DNA of 64,000 nt from Aporrectodea caliginosa (taxonomy: Eukaryota > Annelida > Clitellata > Crassiclitellata > Lumbricidae), in NCBI GenBank assembly GCA_020284085.1, contig JACEVL010000285.1, forward strand, positions 237,001-301,000. Direction: 5' to 3'. Positions 32,500 to 43,189 of this stretch are shown one piece after another; position 1 is the stretch's first letter, and each line of letters opens with the position of its first letter. The notes under the pieces are model-generated. The model was not told the DNA's origin. It saw nothing but the letters and a program-made list of their open reading frames with translations, and did not search any database. A program made the translations under genes and the position numbers.

Positions 32500-33020
32500 A
32501 GTTATGCAGTGATAATGATAAAGCATCGATGTAATAATATTAACAATAATGTGTTAAATACTAGTGAAAGATAATTAATAATTGTATAGCCTCCTTGTGA
32601 TAAAGGGTCAGATTGCGGAATAGTACGTTTGTGCGAACGAGGTCTTAGGAAGAATCCGGTTTCGCGGATAGGAGGAAGCAATCCGTGTAGTAGGCCTACA
32701 TGCCCAGGATCCGACAAAACCGCGGAAAAGAAAGCATTGTCTGCTTTAGCACACAACTCTTCAATTATAGGGGTACAAGTAGGTAGATATCCCTGGCGTA
32801 TAAGTTTTTTCAGTGCAGTCATGCGTTCTCTTAACCCCACTGTGGTAAATCCCCACCAAGAAGTGGAAGAATCCAGAAGTTGAGCAAGTGTGGTGGAGCG
32901 CACAACGTTGTGAAGGCGGTTTCCAGTGAGACCATGGGCCACAAGAACTCGCAGAGCAAAAAAGGATTGCTTCGCTTTGATGCAAATTTTATTGATAATG
33001 TGAGGAGAAGCCAATTCGTT
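32500..33020 (-). pseudogene. LINE C-terminal fragment
   Basis: One open minus-strand frame reads SFFALRVLVAHGLTGNRLHN, TLAQLLDSSTSWWGFTTVGL, MTALKKLIRQGYLPTCTPII, FFSAVLSDPGHVGLLHGLLP and LRPRSHKRTIPQ. This is the conserved C-terminal region of a jockey/Crack-like LINE, as in the fragments at 20300-20720 and 47300-47880. The frame is intact over 170 residues, so the insertion is not very old. Confidence 0.85.
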
Positions 33021-33169
33021 TAGAGAGGGTTACTCCCAGAATTTTAATTTCATTTACCCGTTCAATCCCTACAATTGGCGGGATTGTTTCATGTATTTTC
33101 AACTATTCAACGCTCTGTTTCATCCCATACTGTTACCTTAATAATTGTCTAAGCTTTTTTGTCTTAACA

Positions 33170-33712
33170 AATTAACTACTGCAACTCTCTCATTGTTGGC
33201 CTACCGAAGGTTCGTCTATTTCCTCTTCACTGTCTTCAGTCTATACTCAATGTTGCTGCGTGACTAATTGCTCGCCTTCCTTGTTCTTCTCATACCTCAT
33301 GGCTGAATAACTTCATTGGCTTCCTCTCTCTGCCAGCAATCATTTTAAAGTCTTATAGCTGAAGTCAAACAGGTCTCGCTCCAAAATATCTTTATGATAA
33401 AATTCTCCGTACCCCTCTTTGCCACGTGCCTGCGTAGTCTACTCTAAGATCCGCTGAACACGACTCGACCTGCTTGTCCCCCGTGTTAGGACCACAATAG
33501 CTCCATCTGGATAATTCGATTCCATTGGCCCCTCTTTCTGGAGGACGATGCTCCTTTTCTACGTTCTAAAGTTATATCAGGTACCTCTTTCTCTCACATT
33601 AAGACCTTTCTTTTCTCTCGGGATCCCTCACCCTGGGAGCACTTCTGAAAGGCCTATGCTTCTAGAAGCGCTTAATAAATTATCAAATACAATACAATAA
33701 TGTATTAGGCAT
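33170..33712 (+). pseudogene. Decayed CR1-like LINE C-terminus
   Basis: Interrupted frames give LQSILNVAA, a TSWLNNFIGFL segment and TGLAPKYLYDKILRTPL, then GSLTLGALLKGL and a tail GCGCTTAATAAATTATC with ATACA repeats. Compare the better-preserved copy at 55395-56040. Many stops. Confidence 0.75.
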
Positions 33713-34856
33713 GCTCCTATTATGAAATTTACAGAGCTCTTGGGAAATAGAAAGAATTAAAAAAAATATTGTATTTCCATATTGAAGTCGTTTACTTTAA
33801 TCGAAGTGCGTTATCAGTTTGATGAACCAGACTGACTGCAGTTTATACGCAGATTGCGCTTAATATGTAAGAATGACACTTTGACCTGTGACTGGCATTC
33901 ACGTTAAAAAGCAATCTGAAGTCCTCAAAGCCATTATTTCTTTCTGACTTGGAAGTCGGGATGTTAAAAGGTTAAAAAGTGTTCTTGCTACAAATATTTG
34001 CCTAGTACTAATTATCCCTTGACTCCGAAACCACACGATAAGTCTTTTTTACAAACATACGAATAAATTTTCCTGTACAAGGCTTCACGCAAATTTTGAC
34101 GCCTGACACGCGGTTAGCCTATAGCTTTCTTCAACCCTCTCTCGGCTGTGATATTGTTATGAGGAATAGAAAAAAGACCTTAGAGTGAATCGCTATCCAA
34201 AACACAATTATCAGATTTAACACACAATCTCTCCAGACACAAACAAATAGAAAAGACAGCTATAGCAATCGATTCTGTCGGTCCTGAAAGCTAATAAGCC
34301 AAGTACAGCGAAGGAGTCAAAAACGCATTTACGTATACACAGTTTTACCCCTTTAACACGCTTTTGCACTCTGAGAGTGTGGAGTAACGATATATTTATA
34401 AAGTATGTTACCAGATAAAAATAAGAGAAATTGTCAATATTATTTCATTCTGCTGGTGTCAGAACACGGAATTAAGCAATAAAGACAAGTAAATACACAT
34501 TTGTAAAAGCAGTACTTACTAAAAGAAACGCTTCATCGTAGAACCCCGATTTTAGTCATCGAACTTCACTGACGCATCATTTTTAGATTAAATGTCATGA
34601 ATATAACATTTCAGGTGCACTCGAAACAATAATCAGAGGAGACTAAATGATTTTCCGGCGCTTGATGAGATAAAATTCAATAGATTATATTTTATTAACC
34701 TGACTTCAAAACCTTAGTAAGTCTGTTGCTTCATGTTAAGGAATGAGGTTGAAATCCGAAAATATTTAAAGTGCAAAAGAGGGCATCTCTGTGTATTGTT
34801 TACGAGGGCCTGATATTTGCAATTGATTAGTTAGATAAAGCAGTTTTACAACTCAC

Positions 34857-34885
34857 CGTTGTCTTAGAAGGCTGATGATCAGTTT
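34857..34885 (-). CDS. 29-nt conserved mini-exon (gene F, copy B)
   Basis: Counterpart of 24751-24779 with the same acceptor (TATTTAAAACAG) and donor (ACG|GTGAGTTGT). It reads TDHQPSKTT into the F-box-like exon of copy B. Confidence 0.6.
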
Positions 34886-35977
34886 CTGTTTTAAATATAA
34901 AAAGAATGTCAACATACTTTCCAGAATGCCATTTGTAAAGTATACTTGTATATCAACAAAAAATAATACAAGTTTCAGTAATAAATTTAATGACAGTAGA
35001 GGTTTTTAGTGGATTCAGATGGAAAACAATATTGGTTTCTGATATAGAAATTGGTAGGCCTATTCAACAAGAGAAAGTGAATAACAGCAGCCAACATGAA
35101 ACTAACACTAAGAGTCCTTGTTTTGAGAAGCGTGTATTTGCGTGCTCTTTGCTCAACATATCCAATCGGATTATTTACTTACAAAGAGCAGGCTATTTTC
35201 TCAACCCTTGTTTGGGGAATCTGACCGCAAACCTCGATCTTATACTTGCCAAAGAATTATCTGAAGTTCCAAATCTATGGTGGAGTCACTTTTGACACTT
35301 ACCCATTACAACGTAATTTCTTGGTATGAATCCGGTCTTTTGACTGACCAAATGCATTACATTCCACCATCCGTCCGTCCCACTGCAAAGCCGTGAAATG
35401 TAGGCCTAATTATTATTGTCTATAAGCAACTTCAGTATTTAAGACACAAAGAATCAGCCAATGCAACATCATAAGCCATCCACAATCAGGTTAACAATGC
35501 GGAGATCAATTCGCCAGAGAGAGGGTAACTTCACAAATGGCTTAATGGAACGGAAACATACAGAGAGCAAATTCCAATGTCTAAGTTCATCATTCGAATT
35601 AACTCGTTTGTCAAAAAGCGTTCCAGTTATCGGTAAAAGACAATCAGATGACCTTTTTGAATAGTGATAAGACTGAGGAATAAGACATTATTCTGAATAG
35701 CCCTACGGTAAATCATTAGGCCTACAGTTCAGCGATTCTGAATATTCTGGATGGTCGCAGTTCATTGCTTCATAACTTGTGAGCCCAAATTAAAGAGATT
35801 ATTCGCTTTAGAGGAAGCCATTGTAAAGATTAACCAGGTACAATAATAACTGAGGAAGTGTTTTACCAGTATTAGAAACAAAGCGTAGAAATGAAAGTCG
35901 TTTGAAGAAGACTTTTCAAATTAAGTTTTCATGATTTATAGCCGGACAAAATTATCACCTGCACAATATGTAATTAC

Positions 35978-36036
35978 CCGATGTTTGTGGAAGGAAATGT
36001 CTCCATTTTGTCTCCTCTTTTAAATGCAAGCGCCAT
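35978..36036 (-). CDS. Candidate first exon of gene F (copy B)
   Basis: Same length, ATG and donor as 30322-30380. See that entry for the phase problem. Confidence 0.3.
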
Positions 36037-36260
36037 TCTGTAAGGGTTGTTCTGCCTTGCTATCTGTTTCTCTGATTAAAATAATCCCGAAGTTCCCTTT
36101 TTCTCTGTTGCATTCATCTTTTCCGGAACAAAGTCGTCAATTGCACGCAACTTAATTTTTTCTAGAAGAAACAATTGCAAAACAGGAGATCTTGACATTG
36201 TGCTAAACGCAATTCTAACTTTTGCTACATTTATTTGAATTTGGCAAACTTCAGTCTAGA

Positions 36261-36519
36261 CGCCATATAGGCCTACCAATTTGCAGGTTAGTAGTTAGAG
36301 GACTGTATGTCCTGGCGCATTTTGGTTTATGTTATTTTCGTTATAGATTTAGTTTCAGTTAATATTTTGTAGTTACAGTGATAGATATCGTTAACGAAAT
36401 CATTTTATGTTCGTCACCCGATAAAATCGACTACCAGTCCTGACGCGTCCCGATGAAATGGAGTACAGCTCCTGGCGCGCCCCTAAGTGCGGGTCCTGGC
36501 ACACTTATGAAATGAGTGC
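36261..36519. other. No gene seen
   Basis: Similarity to copy A ends here. Short repeats of CCTGGCGC / TCCTGGCAC occur near 36310-36500 without a fixed period. Confidence 0.35.
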
Positions 36520-36522
36520 ATC

Positions 36523-36765
36523 AACCACGTGACAGGTTGAGTGATCTGACATATCTCATTTGACATGCAGATAAACATTAGAAGGCTCCCTTATTTGTTG
36601 TATATAATCAAAGTCCACTCCAACCACTTGACAATGTCAAAGTGAGTTCTGTGGTATATCTCATTTGACAGGAGGATAAACAAATAACCGTCTCGCTTAT
36701 CGGTTGTGCTCAAAGTCCACCCTAACCACGTGACAGGGTCAAAGTGAGTGTATTTGGTCTACCCC
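36523..36765. repeat. Tandem repeat of about 100 bp with E-box motif
   Basis: Units start at 36523, 36623 and 36724 with ACCACGTGACAGG, ACCACTTGACAATG and ACCACGTGACAGGG. Shared words are CATTTGACA, GATAAACA and CAAAGTCCACTC. The first and third units hold the CACGTG hexamer. Confidence 0.75.
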
Positions 36766-36984
36766 ATAGGCTGACTCAAGAGGACAAATAGAGCGGACGA
36801 TTGAGTGGTTAATTGAATAATACGTTGCTTACTTTCGTTAACTATGTTTCAAATATTTGAGAAGGAAACTGGTAAATTGCATCAAACTTTATTGAAACGA
36901 AGCGTATTATTCAATATTTTAAACTGTTAAAAACAAAATTATGAATCAGGTAATCGTTTAGTCCAGTGTCAAAAGTTAACATAT

Positions 36985-37425
36985 TCGTAATCGCATTAAA
37001 GTGTTTTCCTCTAGCTCTATGTAAGCAATCAAATATATAGTAGTGTCCGCAAAATCGACCAATAACGCTTTGCAAATGCCTATCGGTGAAAATCCAGCGT
37101 GTGCAGTGTCTATGTAGAAATGTTCACAAAGGCGCATCAGGTCGTTCGCCAATGGAATCAATGTATTCGCCATAGGAGGAGTCTTCGACGTACAGAGCAA
37201 CCCAATGCTGACCAGGTTTGTCGTTTGGATCTTTATTACAGACGAGTAGCGCCGGTTTGCTTCTGTCGAACGTAGTAGGTAAACTATCGCATGCAAACAC
37301 GCCCAAGAACATCGCAACACACTTTGCATCTTTCCGAAGAATCGAGTCGACTCTGATTCCATTCATTTTCAATTCTTGTAGTCGAAAATTACGTTTCTCA
37401 AACTCGGCGAATGCTATGACGTTGA
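36985..37425 (-). pseudogene. Polinton/Maverick adenain-like protease relic
   Basis: Minus-strand frame MNGIRVDSILRKDAKCVAMF, then VFACDSLPTT and KPALLVCNKDPNDKPGQHWV, holding the HW of the catalytic His block. EYIDSIG follows (acidic residue), and after a frameshift near 37130 HLQSVIGRFCGHYYIFDCLH with the catalytic Cys (CGHYY). His, Asp/Glu and Cys in this order and spacing match the adenovirus-type cysteine protease encoded by Polintons, which matures the capsid proteins. The frameshift makes it a pseudogene. It follows directly on the capsid fragment in the same orientation, as expected for a Polinton remnant. Confidence 0.8.
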
Positions 37426-37439
37426 TCGTATTCCCGAGA

Positions 37440-37910
37440 GCTTGAGTAAATTTAATTTCCAGACAGATATTTCCTTGTTTAAGTAGATTGAAATGTCCAC
37501 CCTCGGCTAGGTCGGCAGTCAGGTCGAATGCGTAAAGGGCTTATCCGCCTGCAAAGTCCTCTGGTTATTTGGTTGCCACTTTCCATTTCCCAAGAATGAC
37601 GAAGCGTAGGCGTTTATTAACTGATCATTAGCCAAATTTAGTTCCAAGGGCCTTTAAGAGTGTTACTGTTCATCCAAATATACTTTTAGCCGAGACAGAT
37701 GCATATGTTAAGATGAATGGATTCTTAGTATCCTATAACGAGTCTAGTCGGTAGCTGGCCAGAGAAAAGACATTCTTGACTCGCATCGAGATTGCCTCTG
37801 GGTATTTCCAAACAGATTTTCCCCCGGCGGATCTGTTTCAGAATCAATTCGCACCCCCCGGCTACTATATTCTGAAACAAAGTCTCCGGGAGGAGAGTAT
37901 ATTTCACACC
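37440..37910 (-). pseudogene. Polinton major capsid protein fragments
   Basis: The upstream piece (37725-37907) reads VKYTLLPETLFQNIVAGG...ECLFSGQLPTRLVIGY. The LF-x-GQLP-x-R-hVIG motif is characteristic of the Polinton double jelly-roll capsid protein, often annotated as F54H12.2-like. After a decayed gap, the C-terminal piece (about 37420-37530) reads FDLTADLAEGGHFNLLKQGN and continues through an INVIAFAEFE motif. There are stops and at least one internal deletion. No polymerase, integrase or terminal repeat of a Polinton was found, so only this part survives here. Confidence 0.75.
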
Positions 37911-38689
37911 TCTTCGAAATAAACTCTCGCCCGAGGGAGACTTTATTTCAACCGGGGTTTACAATAGTCACAACCTATTGATGACGTTGTTTCTTATCTT
38001 TAGAATAGTCTGCTGGATACCGCTTTTTGGTAATGCCCCGTAATGTAGAGATAGTACTAGGAAGATCCTCTTCAGTGCAGCCACCATCTTCGTGTTTGAT
38101 CTTGTCCACAGCTGCAGTTCTGTTCCAGTGGCTGGATGTTCTTGCTGCTCAGTATTCAATCAGATTCAGGCCGGTAAAAAATTGTAAAAATTCATTGTGC
38201 ATTTATCATCAGTCTGAAAGCTTGACAACGATAGAGCCGTCAAGTCCAAGTTGGCTGTTGAACGTCGGTCACTCCAGCCAGCTCCTTGACACGGATCCAT
38301 ATGAATACATCACCCCCGTACTCTTTGGTTCATTTGGAGGACATTATGCAAATTCTTTCATCCCAGAAGTCCTTGACATTCTCAAGTATTTTGACAATGT
38401 CAATGTCAAACAGACATGGGTATTAGATGGGACCCATATGGGCTCCATACGGGTCCCATTTCGGAATATGGGTCCAAAATGGGCTTCATCGGGGCTTGTA
38501 AGCAGGGTTGCTCTTGGCATGCTGAGAAAACACATACGCACATATAACTGTAGTTGCAGAAACAGTGAAAATCGCCTATTATAGCTTGGAAGTTGACGGG
38601 GTCACTTGTGAGTGGTGATCTGTTGTGGCTGCGCTCATTCCTCTCTGAGCATACTCAAGCATTGTTTGTAAGCTTTGTTGGTTACGACG
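37853..38689. other. Unassigned; small foldback and open frame
   Basis: 37853-37960 contains CCCCCGG...AAAGTCTCC and GGAGACTTTATTTCAACCGG, a weak foldback that may have interrupted the capsid relic. A 185-residue plus-strand frame (38027-38584) has no recognised domain; its GGACCCATATGGG-like direct and inverted words near 38430-38480 suggest repeat DNA rather than a gene. Confidence 0.3.
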
Positions 38690-39190
38690 GTTTTCGTAAT
38701 CGTAGACTCCATATATCTAGCAACGCCACTTAAAAGCTGATCGCAGACAGGGCACCTGCTTATTCAAGAGCTTTGCGTTGACTTAGATGTATTGTTCAGA
38801 GAGTTATCAAAAGGATATCGAAGTCCATATGCCAAAGAGACATGAGCTATAAGGCAGAGGATGCAGAGGAGCTGTTAAGGCGGGTTTGGTTTAGATCGTG
38901 AAAGACTGAAAGGCTGAATCAGGGTAGGAATTCTTGAAGAGTTGAGACTTCAAATTTTGAAAACCTGAGCGACGATAGATAGATGATAGAGGCAGTTTCA
39001 CCAAAGTGCGTCTTTGTCAAATAAAGAATACTTAGTTGATGGTGTGTGACACGACAGAGGAAGGAGTCAAACATTTGAGGAATTCAGAAACGGAGATTGC
39101 TAGAGAGTCGAGGTGCAGGGTGGGATATGGCATGGTTGGAAAACTTAGATGATTAGTGGTCGGGGTCGACAAAGACAGCAGAGCGGATGA
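38690..39190. repeat. Dispersed repeat, copy 1
   Basis: Matches 56070-56540 in the same orientation: ACGCCACTTAAAAG, GGAGCTGTTAAGGCGG, GGAATTCTTGAAGAG, CATTTGAGGAATTCAGAA and GAGTCGAGGTG in the same order and spacing. The nature is unclear. A minus-strand reading of copy 2 (FHSKLKFHLFKNSYF) resembles LINE C-termini. Confidence 0.75.
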
Positions 39191-39365
39191 TCAAGTAGTA
39201 GCTGAGCAGCTTGTGAAACAATTGCTCACGGTCCAATAATAGTTATTTCTTTAAGATTTTTTTCACAAAGAAATTGTTTTGTAACACCTAAATAATGATT
39301 CCGTCATAATATATGAACTCATTACAAGTTGTAAAGAAAGTGTTTACGAAGCAAGCTGTTAATAA

Positions 39366-40215
39366 TTGCAGATATTTCAAAATATATTAAGTGCGTTTGG
39401 TCTGCCGGTAAAAACTGCAATTTTCACGAAAAGTCGCCTCGTGGTCGAGAGATCCGAGTTTGCGAAGCACATCATGGTTTCTGCTGGCGTGTGTTACGTC
39501 GATAAGGGGAGACTGCACTTCATCCCAGACAAGGCTAAAGTAAACGCTCAACTTTACGTTGAAACTCTGTTACCCAGACTCATTGAAGACTGCAAGTCTG
39601 GTTTCATTTTCCAGCAGCACGGTGCGCCTGCTCACACGGCACGGATGGCTCAATGTTTTATTGCCACCAACTGCAGTGAATTCATTGGCAATGATGAATG
39701 GCCACCAAGCTCTCCAGACCTTAACCCTCTTGATTATCACGTCTGAATAGCTATGCTTGAACGCTACAAGACATTTCATCCCATGCTGAAGAACATTGAC
39801 AAGGTGAAAAGTCTTGCAGCGAATATGAGACCAGCTGCCGCAGGACTCAATCAACAAGGCCATACTGAGCTTCACAAAGACTTTGAACTGCGTGAAAGCT
39901 AGGGTTGAACACTTCGAATATGCCTTGAGAAAAACTGCTCAACAGATTTCTGATTTCGCAATGAAAGATAATTTTATTTGACACTTAAAATTACAAGTGA
40001 GTGTCCATTTTTCTTCGGAAATTTGAAAAAATAGAATTAAAGATTTAAACAGCTCTAACTTTTGAAACTATGCAAATCGTTTAGTGAAATTTTTGTGGAT
40101 TGTTGAAAAATCATTCCTCTGCAAATGCTGAAATTTTAGTAGAAAAATCTCAATTGATTGCGGATAAATTGCATTTTATCTGGTGGGACATTTTTTATTG
40201 GGCCACCCTGTATAT
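39366..40215 (+). pseudogene. Mariner transposase catalytic half, dead
   Basis: The frame reads VSAGVCYVDKGRLHFIPDKA, KVNAQLYVETLLPRLIEDCK, FIFQQHGAPAHTARMAQCF and EWPPSSPDLNPLDYHV then a stop; sequence downstream continues LERYKTFHP. In this family the second catalytic aspartate lies in QQDGAPAHTA; here it is His (QQHGAPAHTA). The third aspartate (SPDLNPLDY) is kept. N-terminal HTH and first Asp are missing. The right end at about 40185-40211 reads ATTTTTTATTGGGCCACCCT, a plausible terminal repeat. It is catalytically dead and truncated. Confidence 0.85.
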
Positions 40216-40225
40216 ATTGTTAGTA

Positions 40226-40290
40226 CGTGTATATATATATACATATACATAATATTATGTATACGTATATATATATATACGTATACATAA
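40226..40290. repeat. Palindromic TA/ACGTATA array
   Basis: Alternating TATATA and GTATAC blocks, self-complementary over most of its length. Confidence 0.7.
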
Positions 40291-40302
40291 GTTAGATCAT
40301 CT

Positions 40303-40400
40303 AAGACCGGTGTGGCCAAACTTTTTTGTCCTATATACGGGCCACTATAATTGTTGGTAAGCAGCGTGCCGCAAGTGTTTGTCCTGACATCCTCAAAAGA
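40303..40400. mobile_element. Solo hAT-type end
   Basis: ACCGGTGTGGCCAAACTTTTT followed by CGGGCCAC and GCCGCAAG resembles the end of hAT elements that begin CAGxGGTxxxCAAAC. No partner end or target duplication was found. Confidence 0.4.
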
Positions 40401-41358
40401 AATACAAGGGTTTTTTTCATATTTAAATTTTTTTATAAGAACAGGTACGGCTACACCAGGTGATTACAACTTACAACAGTACTATAACGGTGTTATAGAC
40501 ATCATTATAATGCAGTATTTTAGTTGAAGGGGAGACCGGGGTTGGATGCAACAGAGGTTGGTTGCAACGTTGCAACACTATCGCTAGTTAAGCGCTAAAT
40601 AACAGCAGCGTAAAATTAAATCGCCTACCTTGTAAAGAATATATTTTAGGTCAACGTGACTTAATTTCTTGGCGGTCAGTTGATTTGAACTACCGAAAAA
40701 AGTAAAAATTTATTTTCAGACATTAAAAGTAAATTTTGCGCTTTTATCTTTTCTCGTAATGTAGCTTAATATGTTGAAGCAATTTAGTGTTGTTTGGTGC
40801 CATAAGTTGACCAAGGAATTGGGCTTGAAAATGCATTTAGTCATTTTATTTAAAACTAACGCTGTCGATAAAATTTTATATAACAATGTCTATCCATTGC
40901 TTCGGGGTTGGTTGCAACATTTTAATCGGGGTTGGTTGCAACATGTTGCATTTATTTCAATTAGCCGTGTTCAATATAGGCCTGCTCGTCACAATTAGGG
41001 CAATCTAAGTTACTCACAGACACACGAACAAAAGAGTATTAGAAGAAGGAACTCGCTGGCAAAGCCGTTATAACTTCTAAAAAACCAACACCCCACCAGA
41101 ATCAAAAGAACCATTTCGTGTCCCAGTGAACCAAAGAGAGTGACGAAGCCTCAGTCCACGGTCAGTCAACCGGTGCCTAGTCAAGCGGAATAAAAATTCT
41201 AAGAACAGACGTAAAGCAAAACACAGCATTACCTAATAAGAGACGAATTTTAGATAAGACAGACAGTGATAGAAATAATGACGATGATGGAAAGGGTTTT
41301 GTGTAGGCCTACAACTTGGGTATTCTGAAAGTGCCGATTACCTTGATAAATACGGTCT

Positions 41359-41643
41359 GTGGAAGATGGTGATGATGACTATAATGTACGTCATGATTGT
41401 TTAAAACAAGGTGATAACGTGTTGGTTAAACTTCAAGGACTTCAAAATACAGATCATTTTGTGGTTTGTAGGCCTATATCCGACAATTCATCGTCGGATG
41501 ATCTAAACAGGGAGGTCACATTTATCTGTCCACAATATCGACTAGGCGCACATTTGACGAGGAAGAAACTGTTCGTTTGTAATTCAAGAAAATTCAAGAA
41601 CATATCCGGGTCCAATCAAGGATATAATGGAGAAACTGTTTAG
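41359..41643 (+). pseudogene. C-terminal domain of a DDE transposase (pogo-like)
   Basis: A 94-residue frame: LKQGDNVLVKLQGLQNTDHF, then VVCRPISDNSSSDD and REVTFICPQYRLGAHLTRKK. A 'GDxVLVKxxG...xxYxVxxV' small beta-barrel followed by an acidic linker is typical of the C-terminus of certain pogo/tigger-like transposases. No catalytic domain precedes it in frame. The subterminal repeats and inverted ends around it agree with a transposon. Confidence 0.5.
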
Positions 41644-41647
41644 TCCA

Positions 41648-41979
41648 CAGGGGTGGCAAAGAGCCGGCCCGAAGGCCATTTTTGGCCCGCTGACGGTATT
41701 TTTCTGGCCCATGAAAAGTTACCTAAAGACTACCGTGATATTCTTGACTGATAATGAGGATCAAAATTAAGATTTTATTAGCTGAATTGAATGTTTGTAT
41801 GCTTAAAAATGCACCATTTAAGATTTGGTTTGGCAAATATTTTCTTGGGAACGAATTCACCAAGCCCCCTCCCACATCACTACCCCCGTTTTACTCAAGC
41901 AACTTCGACATCCTGGCCACCACTTGCTGGAAAATTTTGCTACTGGCCCACCATTAACAACAAAGGTTTGACACCCCTG
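41648..41979. mobile_element. 332-bp hAT-type MITE
   Basis: CAGGGGTGGCAAAGAGCCGG and the right end GGTTTGACACCCCTG are inverted; CAGGGGTGxCAAA is a classic hAT terminus. A clean 8-bp duplication was not found. Nested in the pogo-like element. Confidence 0.75.
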
Positions 41980-42658
41980 GACTTTAGGCCGTTAATAATG
42001 TGTTGCACTAAGCGAGTCAGTAGGCAAATAAAACACTCCCGTTTTCCTTTTTGGTGACAATTTGAAGGCTTGAAAAAGCTCTACAAGTTTAAATTAAATC
42101 TTGAACATTAGCCTAGGCAATGCAGCCTAAATAGATAGAAGTAGACTAGACTGCTATGGAGGCTATACGCCTATCGAGTATTTATATATAGGACATTTTA
42201 CATGACGATTATTGTAGAAAAACAATTTAATATCTTGATTGATGCTTTTGATTAGATTTAATTTCGAATTTCTTTAATCTAGTACATTTTTCTATGCAGA
42301 AAGGCCTCGGTTTGCCCTAGGCAATGCAACCTAAGTTGAATAATTACACTACTTTCAAAACTGTTGCAACTTTCCCCCAAGGTCGTTGCAACCAACCCCG
42401 GCCCGGGGTTGGTTGCAACACTTTGAAGCCCTCTGTTCAGTTAGCTATTGTGGTTACATCCTTGATCATTGAGATCGTCACTATAGCCTGTTTTGGTGCT
42501 GAGATATAAAGGATATAATTATATGGGCTAAACAATTTTCAGTTTGTTCCAAAAATAAAAAAATGGCACATGAAAATATGAAAATTGTTGCAACAAACTT
42601 CGGTCTCCCCTACATGTAGGCCCAGGACAGGCATAAAATAAGACAAACAATTACTTAC

Positions 42659-42689
42659 AAAGGGTCTTTCAGGCCGCCAATCAACAGCC
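42659..42689 (-). CDS. Putative mini-exon 3 of an unidentified gene
   Basis: 31 nt between acceptor TGTTCCCTTCCCAG and donor CTTT|GTAAGTAATTG, both close to consensus. In the phase left by the exon at 42970-43012 it reads LLIGGLKDP. It lies just outside the right end of the pogo-like element. See the exon at 53626-53663. Confidence 0.35.
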
Positions 42690-42969
42690 CTGGGAAGGGA
42701 ACACAGAACGAAACAGGTCACACAGTCGAACAAGAAGTAAATAAATTCGTATGTTTTTGTAGAAGGTGGAAATTCCTTTCAGTATACGCATCTAGTTCGA
42801 TTCGTCATGGTCAGCGCTTATTCATAGTACCTGATAAGGGGCTGTTACATACACGTAGTTTAAGACCGACCATTTCAACATTACCGAAAGGCAGAATGAA
42901 AACAAGTCGTCTATGATGAAACTGTAAACATTTAAAATTGACGATAAATATTCATTTAAGTCATATTAC

Positions 42970-43012
42970 CTTCGGCTTCTGAAGTTGCTTGCGATGTTAT
43001 GGCTTCCTTCAT
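42970..43012 (-). CDS. Putative mini-exon 2 of an unidentified gene
   Basis: 43 nt between acceptor TTGTTTTCTCTAG and donor GAAG|GTAATATGA. Read from phase 0 it gives MKEAITSQATSEAE, exiting at phase 1. Ser/Thr/Glu-rich like the exon at 53626-53663, with which it is phase compatible. Confidence 0.35.
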
Positions 43013-43146
43013 CTAGAGAAAACAAGAATAAACTTGACTATTTACTAGCTGTAAACTGAAAGTGATGCTTTTGTACGTTTGAATTTAAATTATTATTAAG
43101 CAGGTTTAGTTTGCCTTCGATCTTCGATGATTATAATCATCGATTA

Positions 43147-43189
43147 CCACCACAATATCGACTAATATTATTTGTCGATATTGTGGTGG
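43147..43189. repeat. Perfect 16-bp stem hairpin
   Basis: CCACCACAATATCGAC, an 11-base loop, then GTCGATATTGTGGTGG. A second palindrome, GATGATTATAATCATC, lies immediately to the left. It could be a foldback element or a structured RNA/DNA site; no adjoining gene suggests a role. Confidence 0.85.

Larger units (their letters stand above)
40529..42610 (+). mobile_element. Pogo-like DNA element, 2.1 kb
   Basis: GGGGAGACCGGGGTTGG at the left and CTTCGGTCTCCCC at the right are inverted, with many subterminal GGTTGGTTGCAAC words on both sides (40550-40580, 40905-40945, 42360-42425, 42575-42600). The interior codes only the C-terminal end of a transposase. The TA expected for pogo elements is present at the right edge but not cleanly at the left. 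A 332-bp hAT-type MITE is nested at 41648. Confidence 0.75.

Noticed and set aside
38027..38584. 185-residue plus-strand open frame as a gene
   Set aside because: No domain, no splice support, and direct and inverted words near 38430-38480 suggest repetitive DNA.
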